From NCBI GenBank assembly GCA_020002185.1, contig CM034531.1, forward strand, positions 83,331,608 through 83,395,607: 64,000 nt of DNA, written 5' to 3'. This DNA comes from Paraescarpia echinospica. Lineage: Eukaryota; Annelida; Polychaeta; Sabellida; Siboglinidae. Position 1 is the stretch's first letter, and each line of letters starts with the position of its first letter. Positions 52,807 through 63,474 of the stretch are shown one piece after another. A program made the translations under genes and the position numbers. A model generated the notes under the pieces. The model was given only the letters and a program-made list of their open reading frames with translations, ran no database searches and was not told where the DNA came from.

Positions 52807-55800
52807 ACAACAGGAAATAATCCAATTTAATAAGGTTGAATGGCTTAAAATAGTTAAATATCTTCACGGAAGAAGTGGCAACAGCATTGAAACGACGGAA
52901 AAGCGGAAACCGGCGGACCAGATTGCCTATACCCAGATTTCATCATTAACACTGAAAGCAAGGTGACCAACTGGCTAAGAATATTCCTATCAACGTGCAT
53001 GACCAGAAACACGATACCAAACCTATGGAGACAAACGGCTATAGTGGCTGTCCCAAAGACCCTACCAGACAAACGAATGGTCAGCTTCATCATGCACATG
53101 ATCTCCAAATTTAACTATACAACTCGTCACTGGATGCCTGAGACCAACAAGAATGGAAGAAATATCTGCGCTCGCAGGCAATTTTGACCTCTAAAACCCA
53201 TGTTTTAACACCAAAGTTATGGTACTAGGTGACGCAGTTGCTAAAATATCCAGAAATTTGATTTGGCGGCCATTTTTTTAATAAAAAAGGGTGTCATTTC
53301 ATTAAAAACAAAAAGTAAAATTGCCACCTAAGATTTTCTGTTGATTGAGATATTATAGATGACACTCATGTAAAAAAAGCTTTTGGCAAGAAAATTGGCA
53401 CAGGACCCAAATTTAGGTACACCGTGAACTGGACTACAACGTGAAAGCACTGCATGCGAATTTGGTGCGGACCAATGTTTACTATACTATGCAAGGAGTA
53501 TAGTAAACAAAAGAAATGAACTAAACATTATGGTAGAAGATATTGACCCTCATATAATAGGTATAACCGAATCCTGGACCACCACCGATATATCAGATGC
53601 TGAATTGGGACTGACAGGATATGTAATGTTTAGAAAAGATAGAATAGGAAGAAAGGGAGGTGGAGTTATTTTATATATTAAAGAATCTATTCAGGCTTAT
53701 GAAATAAAATTAGAAAGAGAAGCAGATTGCGAAGAAGCTGTTTGGTGTAACATAGTTACAGGAAACTCAACGTTAACAGTTGGGTTAGTTTATCGAAGTC
53801 CAAACATAAGCATAGAAGAGAATGAAAAAATACAAAACGCTATAAGGGAAGTAAGCAAACGGGACTGTATTATTATGGGGGATTTAACCACGGGCATATA
53901 CAATGGAAATCTCTACAGAGTATGGGGAGTGAGGACCACAAGTTTTTAATTTTAGTTCAAGATACATTCCTTTCTCAACATGTGCTAGAACCAACCAGGG
54001 GTGAGAATGTGTTAGACATAGTTTTGTCCTCACAGAATGAATTAGTTGACAATGTCAAGATATGTGAGCCACTGGGGAGTAGCGATCACAACCAGATACA
54101 TTTTATCATCAAAGTAAAATCAGAAAGGAATAGTAAAAAGCAGTATAGGAGAAATTTCCACAAAGGAAGGTATAAGGACATGAGGAAATATTTAGCAAAG
54201 ATAGACTGGAATAACACACTGAAAAATAAGACGGCAACAGAATGCTGGAATGTATTAAAGAGTGAAATTAAGTGCATAGTCGATAAATTTGTACCCTTCA
54301 AAAAACAAGGAAAACGGTCCAAAAAGAAACACTTATCGAAAGAAGCCATTAGAAAAATTAAGTACAAACAAATGATGTGGAAGTCATACAGATGTACTGG
54401 AAATGATGAAGACTACAACAGTTATAAAGAAGCACTTAACCAAGCTACAGCTGAAATTAGAAATTCAAAGAGAAGCTATGAACAACAATTAGCTAGTAAT
54501 ATAAAACATGACAGCAAGAGTTTTTATGCGTATGTTCGAAGCAAACAGAAAGTTCAAGATAAGGTCGGTCCTCTAGAAGATAGTGCTGGAAATATAATAT
54601 CAGAGGGATTCTTAATGGCAGAAGACCTGAATGAGTACTTTAGTTCAGTGTTTACCAGGGAAGATATTAGTTCACTGCCAGTACCAGAGACTAAGTTCAA
54701 GGGGGCAGATTCAGACTATTTAGGACAATTAATTGTAACCCCGGAAATGGTAGGTAAGAAAATAAGGGCTATGAAGGATAATAAATCACCTGGAGTGGAT
54801 GGTATTCCACCCAAACTACTATTGGAAATTGTAGAACAAATTAGCATACCGCTTGCAACAGTTTTCAATTTGTCATTAGAAGAGGGAGTGGTTCCTTTAG
54901 AATGGAAAGAAGCAAACATTATACCGTTATTCAAAAAAGGTTCGAGAAACAAGTCAGAGAACTATAGACCAGTGAGTTTAACATCAGTGATTTGTAAATT
55001 GTTAGAAAGACTAATTAAAGATCACATGGTGGATTTTCTTGTTAAACAAAACTTGATAAACCCATCTCAACATGGTTTTTTTAAAGCGAGGTCATGCTTA
55101 ACAAATATGTTATGTTTTTTGGAAGACATCACTAAGTGGGTAGATGAGGGATCACCAGTAGATATCGTCTACTTAGATTTTCAAAAAGCTTTCGACAAAG
55201 TACCACATCAAAGATTACTGCTTAAACTAAAGGCCCATGGCATAGGAAATGGTATAATAAACTGGATAGAACAATGGTTGATTGACAGAAGACAACGTGT
55301 AGTAGTTGATGGGGAGGCTTCAAACTGTAAATCTGTATTGAGTGGGGTACCACAGGGATCAGTATTAGGTCCTATATTATTCTTAATATATATCAATGAT
55401 TTGGATGATGAAATAATAAGCAAGGTGTTGAAATTTGCGGATGATACAAAAGTGTTTAGAAGGATTAAAAGTGATGGAGATAGACAGCATTTACAAGATG
55501 ATCTTGACAGGTTGATCAAATGGTCTGAAAAGTGGCAAATGCTGTTCAATTTTGGGAAATGTAAATGCCTCCACACAGGACATGGGAACGAAGAAGTAGA
55601 ATATACAATGGGGGGTACTGTACTAAGTACTACTGTAAAAGAAAAGGACTTAGGGTTAACCATTAGTGCTGATATGAAGGTTTCAGAGCAGTGCGGAATT
55701 GCAGCTTCAAAGGGAAATCAAATCCTTGGATTAATTAGGCGAAACATAACGTATAAGGAAAAAGAGCTAATAATACCGCTGTACAAAACAATAGTTAGGC

Positions 55801-58800
55801 CTCATTTAGAATATTGTATTCAAGCGTGGAGGCCATATCGCAGGAAGGACATAGATATGCTAGAAAGAGTGCAGAGGAGAGCAACTAAAATGATACCAAA
55901 ACTGAGGGATCTTAGTTACGAAATACGCCTAAAAAATGCGGTTTAACAACACTAGAGACCAGGAGATTGAGAGGAGATCAGATAGAAGTGTTTAAAATAT
56001 TGAAGGGTTATGAAAATATTGATAGAAATATTTTTTTCTCAGTTAAGAAAGATAGAAGGACTAGAGGACATGAACTTACATTGGCAAAGGAGCAGAGTAG
56101 ATTGGATATAAGAAAGTTTTCATTTTCACAAAGGACTGTAAATGAATGGAACAGATTACCTGCTGATTGTGTGGGTGCTAGTAGCGTGAATATGTTTAAA
56201 AATAAAATCGACACATACCTCAGACGGGCGGGATACACATAGATAAAAGGGTCGGACTCTCGATAAGCCAAAGGGCTTCCTTGTCCACCTGCCACCTAGA
56301 GTTAATTCTCTGGGTGGCAATCTTGTTAAATCTTGTTAAACAGTCAGTAGACCACATTATCAGCCACTGCACTCTCTACTGTGCTCCAAACGGAGAAACT
56401 GGCATCGCCGAACTGGACCGGCGACCCGCGAATGGCTGCTCGACAACACACTACAAGTCTAGGCTGTAGACACCACCGAGAAAAGAATAATATCTTAATG
56501 TATGATTGTTGACAATATGGCTCAATATGACCAAAAGTAGTATTAACAGATGGGAACATGACAACACACCCATTTTAACTTTTAGTTTGACGTGAAACGT
56601 TTTGAAAAAAACAACAGTAACTGCTTTACAGGCCCGGGTAATCGTTTGGCCAATAAATCAAATCTTTCATGAATAACGGATATAAAAGAAAATATGATTT
56701 TCATGAGTAATGTCTGGATGTCACAATAGGAAATATTTCATTTTAACATAGTTAAGGTTTATCACCTGCAAAACAGACAACAGTTACCCAAATTAATAGC
56801 ATGACAATATAGAACATCACGTTAATAAAATGTACTAAGTGTGTCTTTGAGATTTAAATAATAAACATTTAAATAATTATTTACAAATAGGATTGAGATA
56901 ATTTGTTCTCAGGTGTGGCTTACGAAAGCTCCTCATATTCTTATTATATTCTGCTATGTTCCGTTTACCTTTAGATTGATACAAACCAACGTGGTGAAAG
57001 TTTGACCGCAAAGTGACTAGTTTCTTTTCATGACCTGTACATGTCGGTTACGTTTAAGTTGTGTTTAGTTGTCTATGATACATTGGTAGTTATTAAGTTA
57101 TCATACGTGGGCCTTTACTTAGGCCATTCTGCTAACATGCATTGCTCGTTTATTTCACTTTTGAAAAGTAGCTACGGTAATTTTGTAATCAGTCCTTAGG
57201 GGCCACTCTTTTTATCATAATTAACTAGAGAGTGCGTGCCAGCGTTACGTCTATAATGTACGAGGAGAAACATTAAACTACTTATTCCAGGCCCTCGGCA
57301 TGAGAGGAATCGTTACCAAAGTCATCGAGAACGGGGACGTTACTGTGGAATGCAGGAATCACAGCAAGTAAGTCGGTCAAGAGAATAATATATAATCCAA
57401 CAGCAAGGAATCCTAATTTGTGGAATGTTTCAAAAGATGTGCAGTGAAATAGCAATTTATAAAGCATTTCAGATTTCTAACTTTGTATCTATATAACAAT
57501 ACAAAAAACTACTACAGGAAGTTCCTGACGCAGGCAGTTTAAAATAAAAAAGTAAAGTTCTTATATAGCGCAGTATCCAGTCCTCAGAACCGATCAAAGC
57601 GCTTTACACATTACTCCCTGGTAGACCTGTTCAGTTGAACACCACCTCGACTTCTCTGGGAAGCATCCGACCATTAATGCGCGAAGACTGTTTGTACACA
57701 AATGTCCACCACTGTCTATAGTCAGGTACTCATTCATGCAGCTGAGTGAACTGGAGCTACGTAGAGTGAGCGAACTTGCCCAAGGTTCGACTCCGCCATA
57801 CATGATTCGAACCCGTCTTCCCTCGGTTGAGAGTCCGAAGCTGAAGCCACTGCACCCCGGCACTTTATATTTGACTTCTTAATTGACTTGATCAGTGTTA
57901 ATATTGCGAAGTTCATTTCATACAGGTACGTTACTAAAAAAACGGTAGCAATACATCAGTGACAAGATCGCAAGTGGTTAAACAGTCTTCTTTTAGCCGC
58001 ACCGAAAATATACGCTGAAAAAAGTAAGTGCGGTTGTTCTTGTGGTATACATTCCTACTGCAACTTCATACCATTTCGTGATGGCTTTGTAGATGAAGTG
58101 GAACGATTACTATGAACCGTCACACTGCTCCGTGTTCGGCAGCTTGAACAAATGCCAGAAATATAGGACGTATTTCACAGTACATATTGGAGCGGACCAT
58201 CGTCCTGAAGAAAAACCCTGCTGAATATGGGTCTGCGTATGCTTCATAACAAATGTCAGCATTGCTTCAAACTGACCAACTTGCAGTTGTACAAGCCTAC
58301 TTGTAAATACGTTCTCATCGCGGCCTTGCTTTCTTCGAATCACTTCGTTTTCCCCACCCAGTAATTGTTTTGTATCATGCTACAATTCGTTCGGCTACAT
58401 CATAAACTGTTGTAGCTCGTCTCTAAGTTCAACCTTGATTACTGAGTGGACGTTCTCTCGTGAAAGCATAAAACTATTGTATATTCACCGTAAGTTTTGA
58501 GGGTTCCAAGGAGATGTGATAGATCAACACTTGGTAGATATTGGTCGATGTTCATGGTTTTAACCAAACGTATTTTAGGATGACCTGGCAGGAGGTTTGC
58601 CAAGATATGTTTTCGAAGAATCAAAGACTGTGTGGTTTGAACATTTCTGTTTAGGTTTTGTACATTTGACATAATATATAAGTGTCTCAGCGTCGAATTA
58701 TTCACTTTGTTGTTTTCGTTATTGATCTATTAAACTGTAGCAAATGTCTTGCGCTCCATCAGAAACTTCTGCCAGTTTTTTCCTGGGAGATGTTTGATTC

Positions 58801-61800
58801 ACGTTTTGCTGCAGCCATTCAAATTTTGATCCAGACGTTACTGATGCAAAAGTAACTAACCGATACAAAATAGATATCTTGAAGAGACAGTTTGTACAGA
58901 ACCATAATTTTGTTTCATGATTTATTCCTACATACGTGACGGTTCACTTCCAATTCCGCGGCACACTAGGGACATTGTCACGGCACATTAGTGTGCCGCG
59001 GCACACTGGTCGGAAGCACCGTACGGCAGTATGCAATTGCATTTGCATGTTATCACTTACTGGTCATCCTTCTATTCATGAAGGCGTAAGTGCATAAGTT
59101 AATATACAAACCTGTGTTTGAAATTATAATATAGTGTAATGGTTATTTGACAGACGTTACTACGAACATCGCCTTCAGAATAAGTCACTCATATGCGAAA
59201 TAATAGCACAATTTGTAAATATTAAAAACGTTACTAAATGATGTTTTGTTTGCAAATCGCAAAAAAAAAATCCTGCTTATTCCATGCATATGTATATTTA
59301 GCAGCTTAGCTCCGTAACTACACGAACCGTCACATAAACAGCAAACCTGATTATATTGTCAAGCGCTAACAATTATACCAATCAAATATACAGTGGAATG
59401 GTGACAGCGGCATATTTAGAGAACGTCATTGGTTTCACAAACATATTTGACAGCGCTGTCCTGAATAACATATTGTATTAATTAAATCCATGTCGTTGTC
59501 ATACTAATATAAATACTGGAGTAAAGATGTGTCATACCAAAGGTGGAGTTTGAATTCAAAACTGCTGGAGCCCATTGACACATCTGATACAATAACCGAA
59601 GTCGGCGACTTCGTGTTGGTGCACGACTCCTACACAACAGTCAAGTCTCTCCAGGACGAGGATCACGGAGGATGGCACGAGAAGATGCAAGAGGTTAGCA
59701 TATCTGCATTTACTTAGCTAACGATAAGAGTTGCTGTTACTGCTGGTTTAAGTCAGCCGCCGTCGGGTCTGCTGATTTATTTGAAAACCAACATTACAGA
59801 AATAACAACTTTTCGGAGTAAAAACCCTGAAACTATCATAATGAAACTATAGCACGTAATACGTTTTGTTGTCTATATTTATATGTTAGCAGGTGAAACG
59901 TGATTGTTTTTAATACTAAGTAATTTGTATCCATGCATATCATTGATGATAACGTTGCCAATACATACGCGTTTTTAAATTACACTTGAATGACACAATA
60001 TTGTATATTTCCTCTTATTGAATTGATAATTTTATGAATATTATACGTTTCGTAATTGAGAACTCAACATCGTAATAAGGGTTAGTTTCTTTCAGACCCT
60101 CGGTTCAACCGGCACCGTCGTTGCTGTTCTGCCAAACGGAACTGCCAGAGTGATTGTCTCGGAACGTCCATGGATCTACAACGCAGATGCACTAAAGCAT
60201 ATTGCCAAATTAGGTAAAACTCTAACAAGTAAAAATCATCCTTGACATAACCGAGCTACTACTACCAGGGGGCAAAGTAAGTTGAACAGACATGGAATGC
60301 TGTAAATGGTTTGCCTCCAAAATCATATGTACCTGGATCATATATATATATATATATGATCACAACCTACGTGAACAACATTACATAAACGCTTTTTTAA
60401 AGCTAATCGAATCAACACTGTTAGATCAGTGCAACAAACTATGCATGAGTTTGCGACGGATTGTTTAATGGAGCACGTAGAAGTTTTCGTCTTCCAAAAG
60501 AATATGGGTTCTTGTTAAGCAGTATGGTAACAAGTCAGAGCTATTCTCCAGGAGCTAATCAAAACTGCAGACACTTTCAATGACATTGATATTGCAACAT
60601 ATGTGGAAAGTTATACAGAAATGATCTTTAATGTTGTAGCAGTCCTAATAAACCCATTCACGACAACATAGACCAGTATATCAAATACATCAACTAAACA
60701 AGGCACAATGCAATATTTGGAGGATTTTCTCATCAATATGAAAGAAACATATATCAAGACATTGTCTGATTCGATATCAGTTGACCAAAATTACAACTGT
60801 CATCAGACCAAAGACATTTCACCTACAGAGCGTGATTGCCAAGAACTCCAAAGTCTAGTCTAATGTACATGGAAAATGCGTGTGTGTGTGTGTGTGTTTT
60901 ATGAAAAAACAATGAAGTTGTTGCTCTCCTGCATATGATACTTGTGATTGATGGTGGAGGCGAAGCCAATATTATCAACGTCATTGACCAACATGAATGC
61001 AGCCAGTTTTCCCAGTCACTGTTCAGTGGAGAACTATGAGGTATTATGCAGATGCAAGTCTTGTTAAGACTCTGAAAGAAGAAACCAAAGTGGTCAGTAC
61101 TGTTGATCTACCAGAACAGCTGCGGAAGACAGAGTGGAGGTGGATGCTGTGTATACTGCTCTGTTCGAATTTAGACATTCCGTACAGACGAACCATCTGG
61201 AGCCATTGCAACATGCAACAAGAAGAAACTTATTCAATACATATCTGCTGGTATATGTATCATATACACTTCTCCTATGATCTGTATGGTGCCCAAAGCC
61301 TCATGTCATCTGTGCAGCAGCACTGATCTACCCGTTCACGACCAACAAGGCAGTTAGAGACCAACGAACAATACAGTGAGGAGCATAGAGCTCCTGACCT
61401 GCATGGATTCTTTCATGTGTCGGCCAACAAAGCAGGACTACTGACCTATCTTTGTGAGACATGGAACAAGGAATAGCAGGTAGCACCAAATTGGGCTTGA
61501 CTGCATTTGAATAGCGGCCTCGATGAAGAAATCAAGAGCTGCTGGCTACGCAAGATACGTAAGATTCGTTCACAGATTTGCTTGACCTGGAAACAACACG
61601 AGTAACTTGTCATTCCATATGCAGTGTCCAGAATGAAGTTTTCGACCGAGTGCTAATCCGTGCCAACGACACAGACACCATTGTCACGTGCATGTATTAT
61701 GTTGATGTACTGTTGAAAGATCTGCCTGAACTGTGAGTTCGAACTGCATCAGGTTTGTATTTGCCCATCCTTGAGATTTGTGCTGCATTCAGACCTTCGG

Positions 61801-63252
61801 AGAAACATGCGCTTCCCGTCCAATACGTTCCAGACCAACAAGTCAACGTTGTTGAAATTATTATCACCATGCTTATATCGGCAACCCCATCATACCTCAT
61901 TATGAAGAATATTGGAGGGTTCTAGATAATGGCAACCTGCCTGCCCACAGCTGATGACAAAGATCATATCCTGCAGGGGTAAGGGAAGGGAATCGCCTAC
62001 ATTTTGGTTTAATAGTTGTGGATACTAAACATTTTGTGTTGCGGTATAGTAGATACATAGCAGAAACTAATGTTGCACAAATGGGACTCATTTAAAAAAA
62101 ATATGTGAATTACAATCGAAAATTACAAAATAAAACCCACAAATTCAATACATTTCGCCAATGGATTTACTGTTATTTTGGCGTAATTTATCAGAATTAA
62201 TTATAAGAATGTAACTGTATATATATATACATGTGTGTGTGTGTTTGTATGTGTGTGTGTGTTTATGTATATGTATTATATATATATATATAAATGTGTA
62301 TATACGTATATATATTATATAATAAAATTGTGTATATATATATATATTATATCATAAATATATATTATTATATATCTTTTTAGATGTTATTCCGATCTCG
62401 AATACAGCGACATGGCATGACATGCGGACCAGCCGTGATCCAGGGCGAGAATTCCTCAGACAGCAGCTCCATGGGGCTTCACTGCATGAGGCTTCAATTC
62501 GGGCACTGTTTGACAGCTCTACCGAACAGAGATCTACAGATGAGGTATGAGGTTACAATGGCAGTATCTTAATCGAGATATTTGCTTGGCAACTTTCGTG
62601 TTGCCTTTCTATGCCTATCAATTGTTTGTTTTGTTAAGCTCTTTTGCCTGAATTTAGTATAACATTACGAGGTTGGTCTCGTGTTGTGTTGTGTCTGGTG
62701 ACAACATTTCACTATCTGCAAGGATATAATGTTCTGAGTTCATGAAATATGGAGTTACCTGTATATAGAACTTGACTTTGTTAATTGCGTAATTGTATAT
62801 AGAAGAATCATAGAAGCATCGATTATACAAATCACTTATATAATAATTAGTCACAGACAATGAATAGCAACTATATTGCTTCTTTGCTTGCATGCGTACC
62901 AAATGATGATTTAATCCATGCTACGCACCATCTCTTTGCAGACCTTTGGCGTGGGAATGCAAGTCCGCGTGGAAGCTGATGAGAAGAGAGCCGAAAGACT
63001 GCAAAAGGACAATGGGGGCTGGAACTATAAAATGAAAGAGGTGATTGTTTCCCGTTGAATAAACGTTTGTGTTGAATTAACTCATGCATTGAGCCTTTCA
63101 TGATAAGTTTGCATAAATTAGCGTATTAATGTGCAGGATGATTATAAAATAATAAATACCATGTTTTTTAGTTGTATGCATATACAGCTCTCTCTCACTC
63201 ACTATCTCTCTGTCTCTCTCTGTCTGTCTCTCTCTCTCTCTCTCATTCGCTA

Positions 63253-63297
<45 letters not shown>

Positions 63298-63474
63298 TTA
63301 TATTATAATGTGTTTTGTATTACACATATTTAATTATACAGATGTAGTCAAAGAAGCGAGCATGACAACATTTTTACTAGTAAGCTTGCTTTCCCGTCAG
63401 TACCTTGGCAAAACCGGCACCATCAAGGGCTCAGTGCGCAACTTCGTCCTAGTGCAGTTCTCCGATGGCAGGAC
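45625..63474 (+). CDS. array of mind-bomb-type SH3_15 domains (partial gene)
   Basis: Thirteen exons join in frame with matching phases: 45625-45701, 46110-46260, 46578-46695, 48014-48150, 49444-49517, 50782-50862, 51907-51994, 57291-57367, 59543-59693, 60096-60213, 62384-62544, 62942-63040, 63401-63474. The encoded protein repeats the SH3_15 pattern known from MIB1/MIB2: VGDxVxVxDxxxxVKxLQxxHGGWxxxM then xLGxxGxVxxVxxxGxxxVxxxxxxWxxNxxxL. About four and a half domains are visible, paired into modules separated by acidic linkers. In mind bomb these repeats bind Notch ligand tails and precede ankyrin repeats and RING fingers; none of those is in the window, so ubiquitin-ligase activity is not shown. 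The 5' start is unresolved and the gene continues beyond the right edge. Confidence 0.82.
45740..46070. repeat. CA and CCCT/CCTCC microsatellite block
   Basis: Intronic CACACG-rich tract followed by TCTG and CCCTCCCT tracts. It produces long but meaningless plus-strand open frames rich in His/Thr and Ser/Pro. Confidence 0.85.
46110..46260 (+). CDS. SH3_15 gene exon b
   Basis: One base plus 50 codons: WCFNPTLVEIIDTSDTTIEV then GDFVFVVDSYKTVKTLQDED and HGGWHDTMRE|GTTTGT. It closes one domain and opens the next. Paralogous to 59543-59693. Confidence 0.88.
46578..46695 (+). CDS. SH3_15 gene exon c
   Basis: 39 codons plus one base: TLGSAGTVLELLPNESARVL then ISDHPWVYNMTALRHVARS. Closes the second domain. 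Paralogous to 60096-60213. Confidence 0.88.
47690..47960 (+). mobile_element. tRNA-derived SINE
   Basis: Head with pol III box-A-like GCGGTAAGAGCTC and box-B-like GGCTCGAATC, then a core with CGAACCTTGGGCAAGTTCG and AGCTGTAAGAATGAGTACCT. The same core occurs in inverse orientation at 57543-57866. It lies in an intron of the SH3_15 gene, same strand. Confidence 0.8.
48014..48150 (+). CDS. SH3_15 gene exon d (acidic linker)
   Basis: Two bases plus 45 codons: DLSPHKNAEDDGFVEALLGA to GCDDSSTDE|GTATAT. Acidic, Ser-rich linker between modules. Counterpart at 62384-62544 shares only LLGAS/LHGAS-like and SSTDE/RSTDE ends. Confidence 0.75.
48410..48842. mobile_element. 433-bp TIR element hosting a nested MITE
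   Basis: Outer TIRs GGCAGTATAGGCAGACCA and, inverted, GGCAGCACAGGCAGACCA, with TA microsatellites just outside both ends. The interior carries another element (48506-48666). No coding capacity. Confidence 0.7.
48506..48666. mobile_element. 161-bp MITE, TIR GGGGCCGGTTTCATGRAGCG
   Basis: The ends are near-perfect inverted repeats of about 20 bp, with the internal phrases CTTAACGCTAAGA and GCGCTAAGTAA-like also partly symmetric. Nested inside the 433-bp element. Confidence 0.85.
49083..49133. repeat. TC/TG microsatellite
   Basis: TCTCTC and TGTGTG runs in an intron. Confidence 0.9.
49444..49517 (+). CDS. SH3_15 gene exon e (insert between modules)
   Basis: 24 codons plus two bases: CVDDFGAMKGDMCDNVTMKY then IYGE. 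The phases fit its neighbours. It has no counterpart in the second module. Confidence 0.55.
49630..50310 (+). mobile_element. LINE 3' end with GATT tail
   Basis: A frame ending YVECRIRQFMREN, MSLPVFGVKLWNQLNTSLAS and HKFKRQYVDILFNKYVL resembles the last residues of CR1/L2-type RT ORFs. It is followed by about 350 bp of 3' UTR and an AATAAATTGATTGATT microsatellite tail (50236-50310) of the type ending such LINEs. Confidence 0.65.
50390..50601 (+). other. unexplained open segment in an intron
   Basis: A plus-strand frame of about 70 codons ending TAA at about 50601, with SSTTPTWYTAECADVEHLEA and MSRYYAIPIPHLWDNRTG. It looks coding-like (Cys, Trp and acidic residues) but has no splice signals linking it to the SH3_15 exons and no family I recognise. 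Probably a transposon remnant. Confidence 0.25.
50782..50862 (+). CDS. SH3_15 gene exon f (acidic insert)
   Basis: 27 codon-equivalents in phase 2 to 2: WAYPKDIQESCQAEEETQDD then TCQRFK, completing Trp with exon e and Arg with exon g. Unique to this module. Confidence 0.6.
51907..51994 (+). CDS. SH3_15 gene exon g
   Basis: One base plus 29 codons: YDVVLIEEDDEKMKLYQEGH then GGWMPSMVA|GTAGGT. First half of a domain, with the diagnostic HGGW. Confidence 0.85.
52858..53190 (+). mobile_element. LINE RT fragment (finger/palm start)
   Basis: Broken frames give FTEEVATALKRRKSG, then TNWLRIFLSTCMTRNTIPNL and WRQTAIVAVPKTLPDKR, the first RT blocks of an I/RTE-group LINE. 5' and 3' truncated. Confidence 0.7.
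53530..53949 (+). pseudogene. CR1 endonuclease part of ORF2
   Basis: An open frame of 139 codons covers most of the apurinic-type endonuclease up to IIMGDL, then runs out of frame. The final catalytic SDH motif is in the next frame (SSDHNQIHF, about 54079-54105), showing a frameshift rather than two ORFs. Confidence 0.85.
53922..55946 (+). pseudogene. CR1 reverse transcriptase part of ORF2
   Basis: 674 open codons containing all RT motifs, including FADDTKVF and PQGSVLGP. The frame ends early at TAA (55944-55946) by a single-base loss in an A run; the true C-terminus continues in another frame to 56242. Little decay otherwise, so insertion was fairly recent. Confidence 0.9.
56342..56470 (+). 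mobile_element. C-terminal fragment of another LINE
   Basis: QSVDHIISHCTLYCAPNGET then GIAELD, the His/Cys-type end found in I/RTE-group LINEs. It may belong to the same element as 52858-53190, split by insertion of the CR1 copy. Confidence 0.5.
57291..57367 (+). CDS. SH3_15 gene exon h
   Basis: 25 codons plus two bases: ALGMRGIVTKVIENGDVTVE then CRNHS. Paralogue of 45625-45701. Confidence 0.88.
57543..57866 (-). mobile_element. tRNA-derived SINE, minus strand
   Basis: Reverse complement shows a tRNA-like head (GGTTCGAATCATG), the core CGAACCTTGGGCAAGTTCG and AATGAGTACCTGACTATAGA as in 47690-47960, then a tail TAAAGCGCTTTGATCG and TGCGCTATATAAG. The conserved tail domain is absent or unclear in the other copy. 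Confidence 0.85.
57867..59542 (+). other. intron, no exon recognised
   Basis: Contains a perfect 16-bp palindrome GTGTGCCGCGGCACAC at 58991-59006, with related GCGGCACACTAGG at about 58957. Otherwise unassigned. Confidence 0.45.
59543..59693 (+). CDS. SH3_15 gene exon i
   Basis: One base plus 50 codons: WSLNSKLLEPIDTSDTITEV then GDFVLVHDSYTTVKSLQDED and HGGWHEKMQE. Same length and phase as 46110-46260. Confidence 0.9.
60096..60213 (+). CDS. SH3_15 gene exon j
   Basis: 39 codons plus one base: TLGSTGTVVAVLPNGTARVI then VSERPWIYNADALKHIAKL. Same length and phase as 46578-46695. Confidence 0.9.
60900..61900 (+). pseudogene. second relic of the repeat-borne PIN-like family
   Basis: Decayed frames. 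The clearest is VFDRVLIRANDTDTIVTCMY then VDVLLKDLPEL (about 61645-61735), then VRTASGLYLPILEICAAF (about 61737-61795), matching the DTD and (W)VRTxSG blocks of the family seen at 7563-8305. Upstream frames to about 60900 may belong but are unreadable. Confidence 0.55.
62215..62375. repeat. TG and TA microsatellites
   Basis: Alternating TATA and GTGTGT tracts directly before the exon at 62384. The polypyrimidine tract is reduced to CTTTTTAG. Confidence 0.9.
62384..62544 (+). CDS. SH3_15 gene exon k (linker)
   Basis: Two bases plus 53 codons: DVIPISNTATWHDMRTSRDP to SSTEQRSTDE|GTATGA. Equivalent position to exon d but 8 codons longer and strongly diverged. Confidence 0.7.
62942..63040 (+). 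CDS. SH3_15 gene exon l
   Basis: 33 codons, phase 0 to 0: TFGVGMQVRVEADEKRAERL then QKDNGGWNYKMKE. First half of a domain, equivalent to exon g; HGGW is replaced by NGGW. Confidence 0.88.
63185..63302. repeat. TC and TA microsatellites
   Basis: TCTCTC tract with TATATATA end, intronic; creates a Ser/Leu open frame. Confidence 0.9.
63401..63474 (+). CDS. SH3_15 gene exon m (last in window)
   Basis: 24 codons plus two bases: YLGKTGTIKGSVRNFVLVQF then SDGR, donor AC|GTGAGT. Second half of the domain opened by exon l; the W-N-P part must lie beyond the window. Confidence 0.88.

Larger units (their letters stand above)
53460..56341 (+). mobile_element. CR1-like LINE, nearly complete ORF2
   Basis: Endonuclease: DIDPHIIGITESWTTTDI, GGGVILYIKE and IIMGDL (53520-53890). 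RT: NKSPGVDGIPPKLLLEIVEQ, YLDFQKAFDKVPHQRLLLKL, SGVPQGSVLGPILFLIYIND and KFADDTKVFRRI, then the C-terminal RRATKMIPKLRDLSYEIRLK (55870-55935). Frames are interrupted twice: around 53920-53945 within the endonuclease, and at about 55938 in a run of A, after which RLRGDQIEVFKILKGYE to YLRRAGYT* continues (55967-56241). The 3' end has a short UTR and repeated CTTGTTAAAT, a CR1-type tail. ORF1 is absent, so it is 5' truncated. Confidence 0.92.
51995..57290 (+). other. intron of the SH3_15 gene filled with LINEs
   Basis: 5.3 kb. TA microsatellite 52765-52805, RT fragment 52858-53190, CR1 element 53460-56341 and another LINE end 56342-56470. The remaining 56.5-57.29 kb is AT-rich with nothing recognised. 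Confidence 0.7.

Noticed and set aside
55208..55663. 151-codon minus-strand frame
   Set aside because: Antisense shadow of the CR1 reverse transcriptase.
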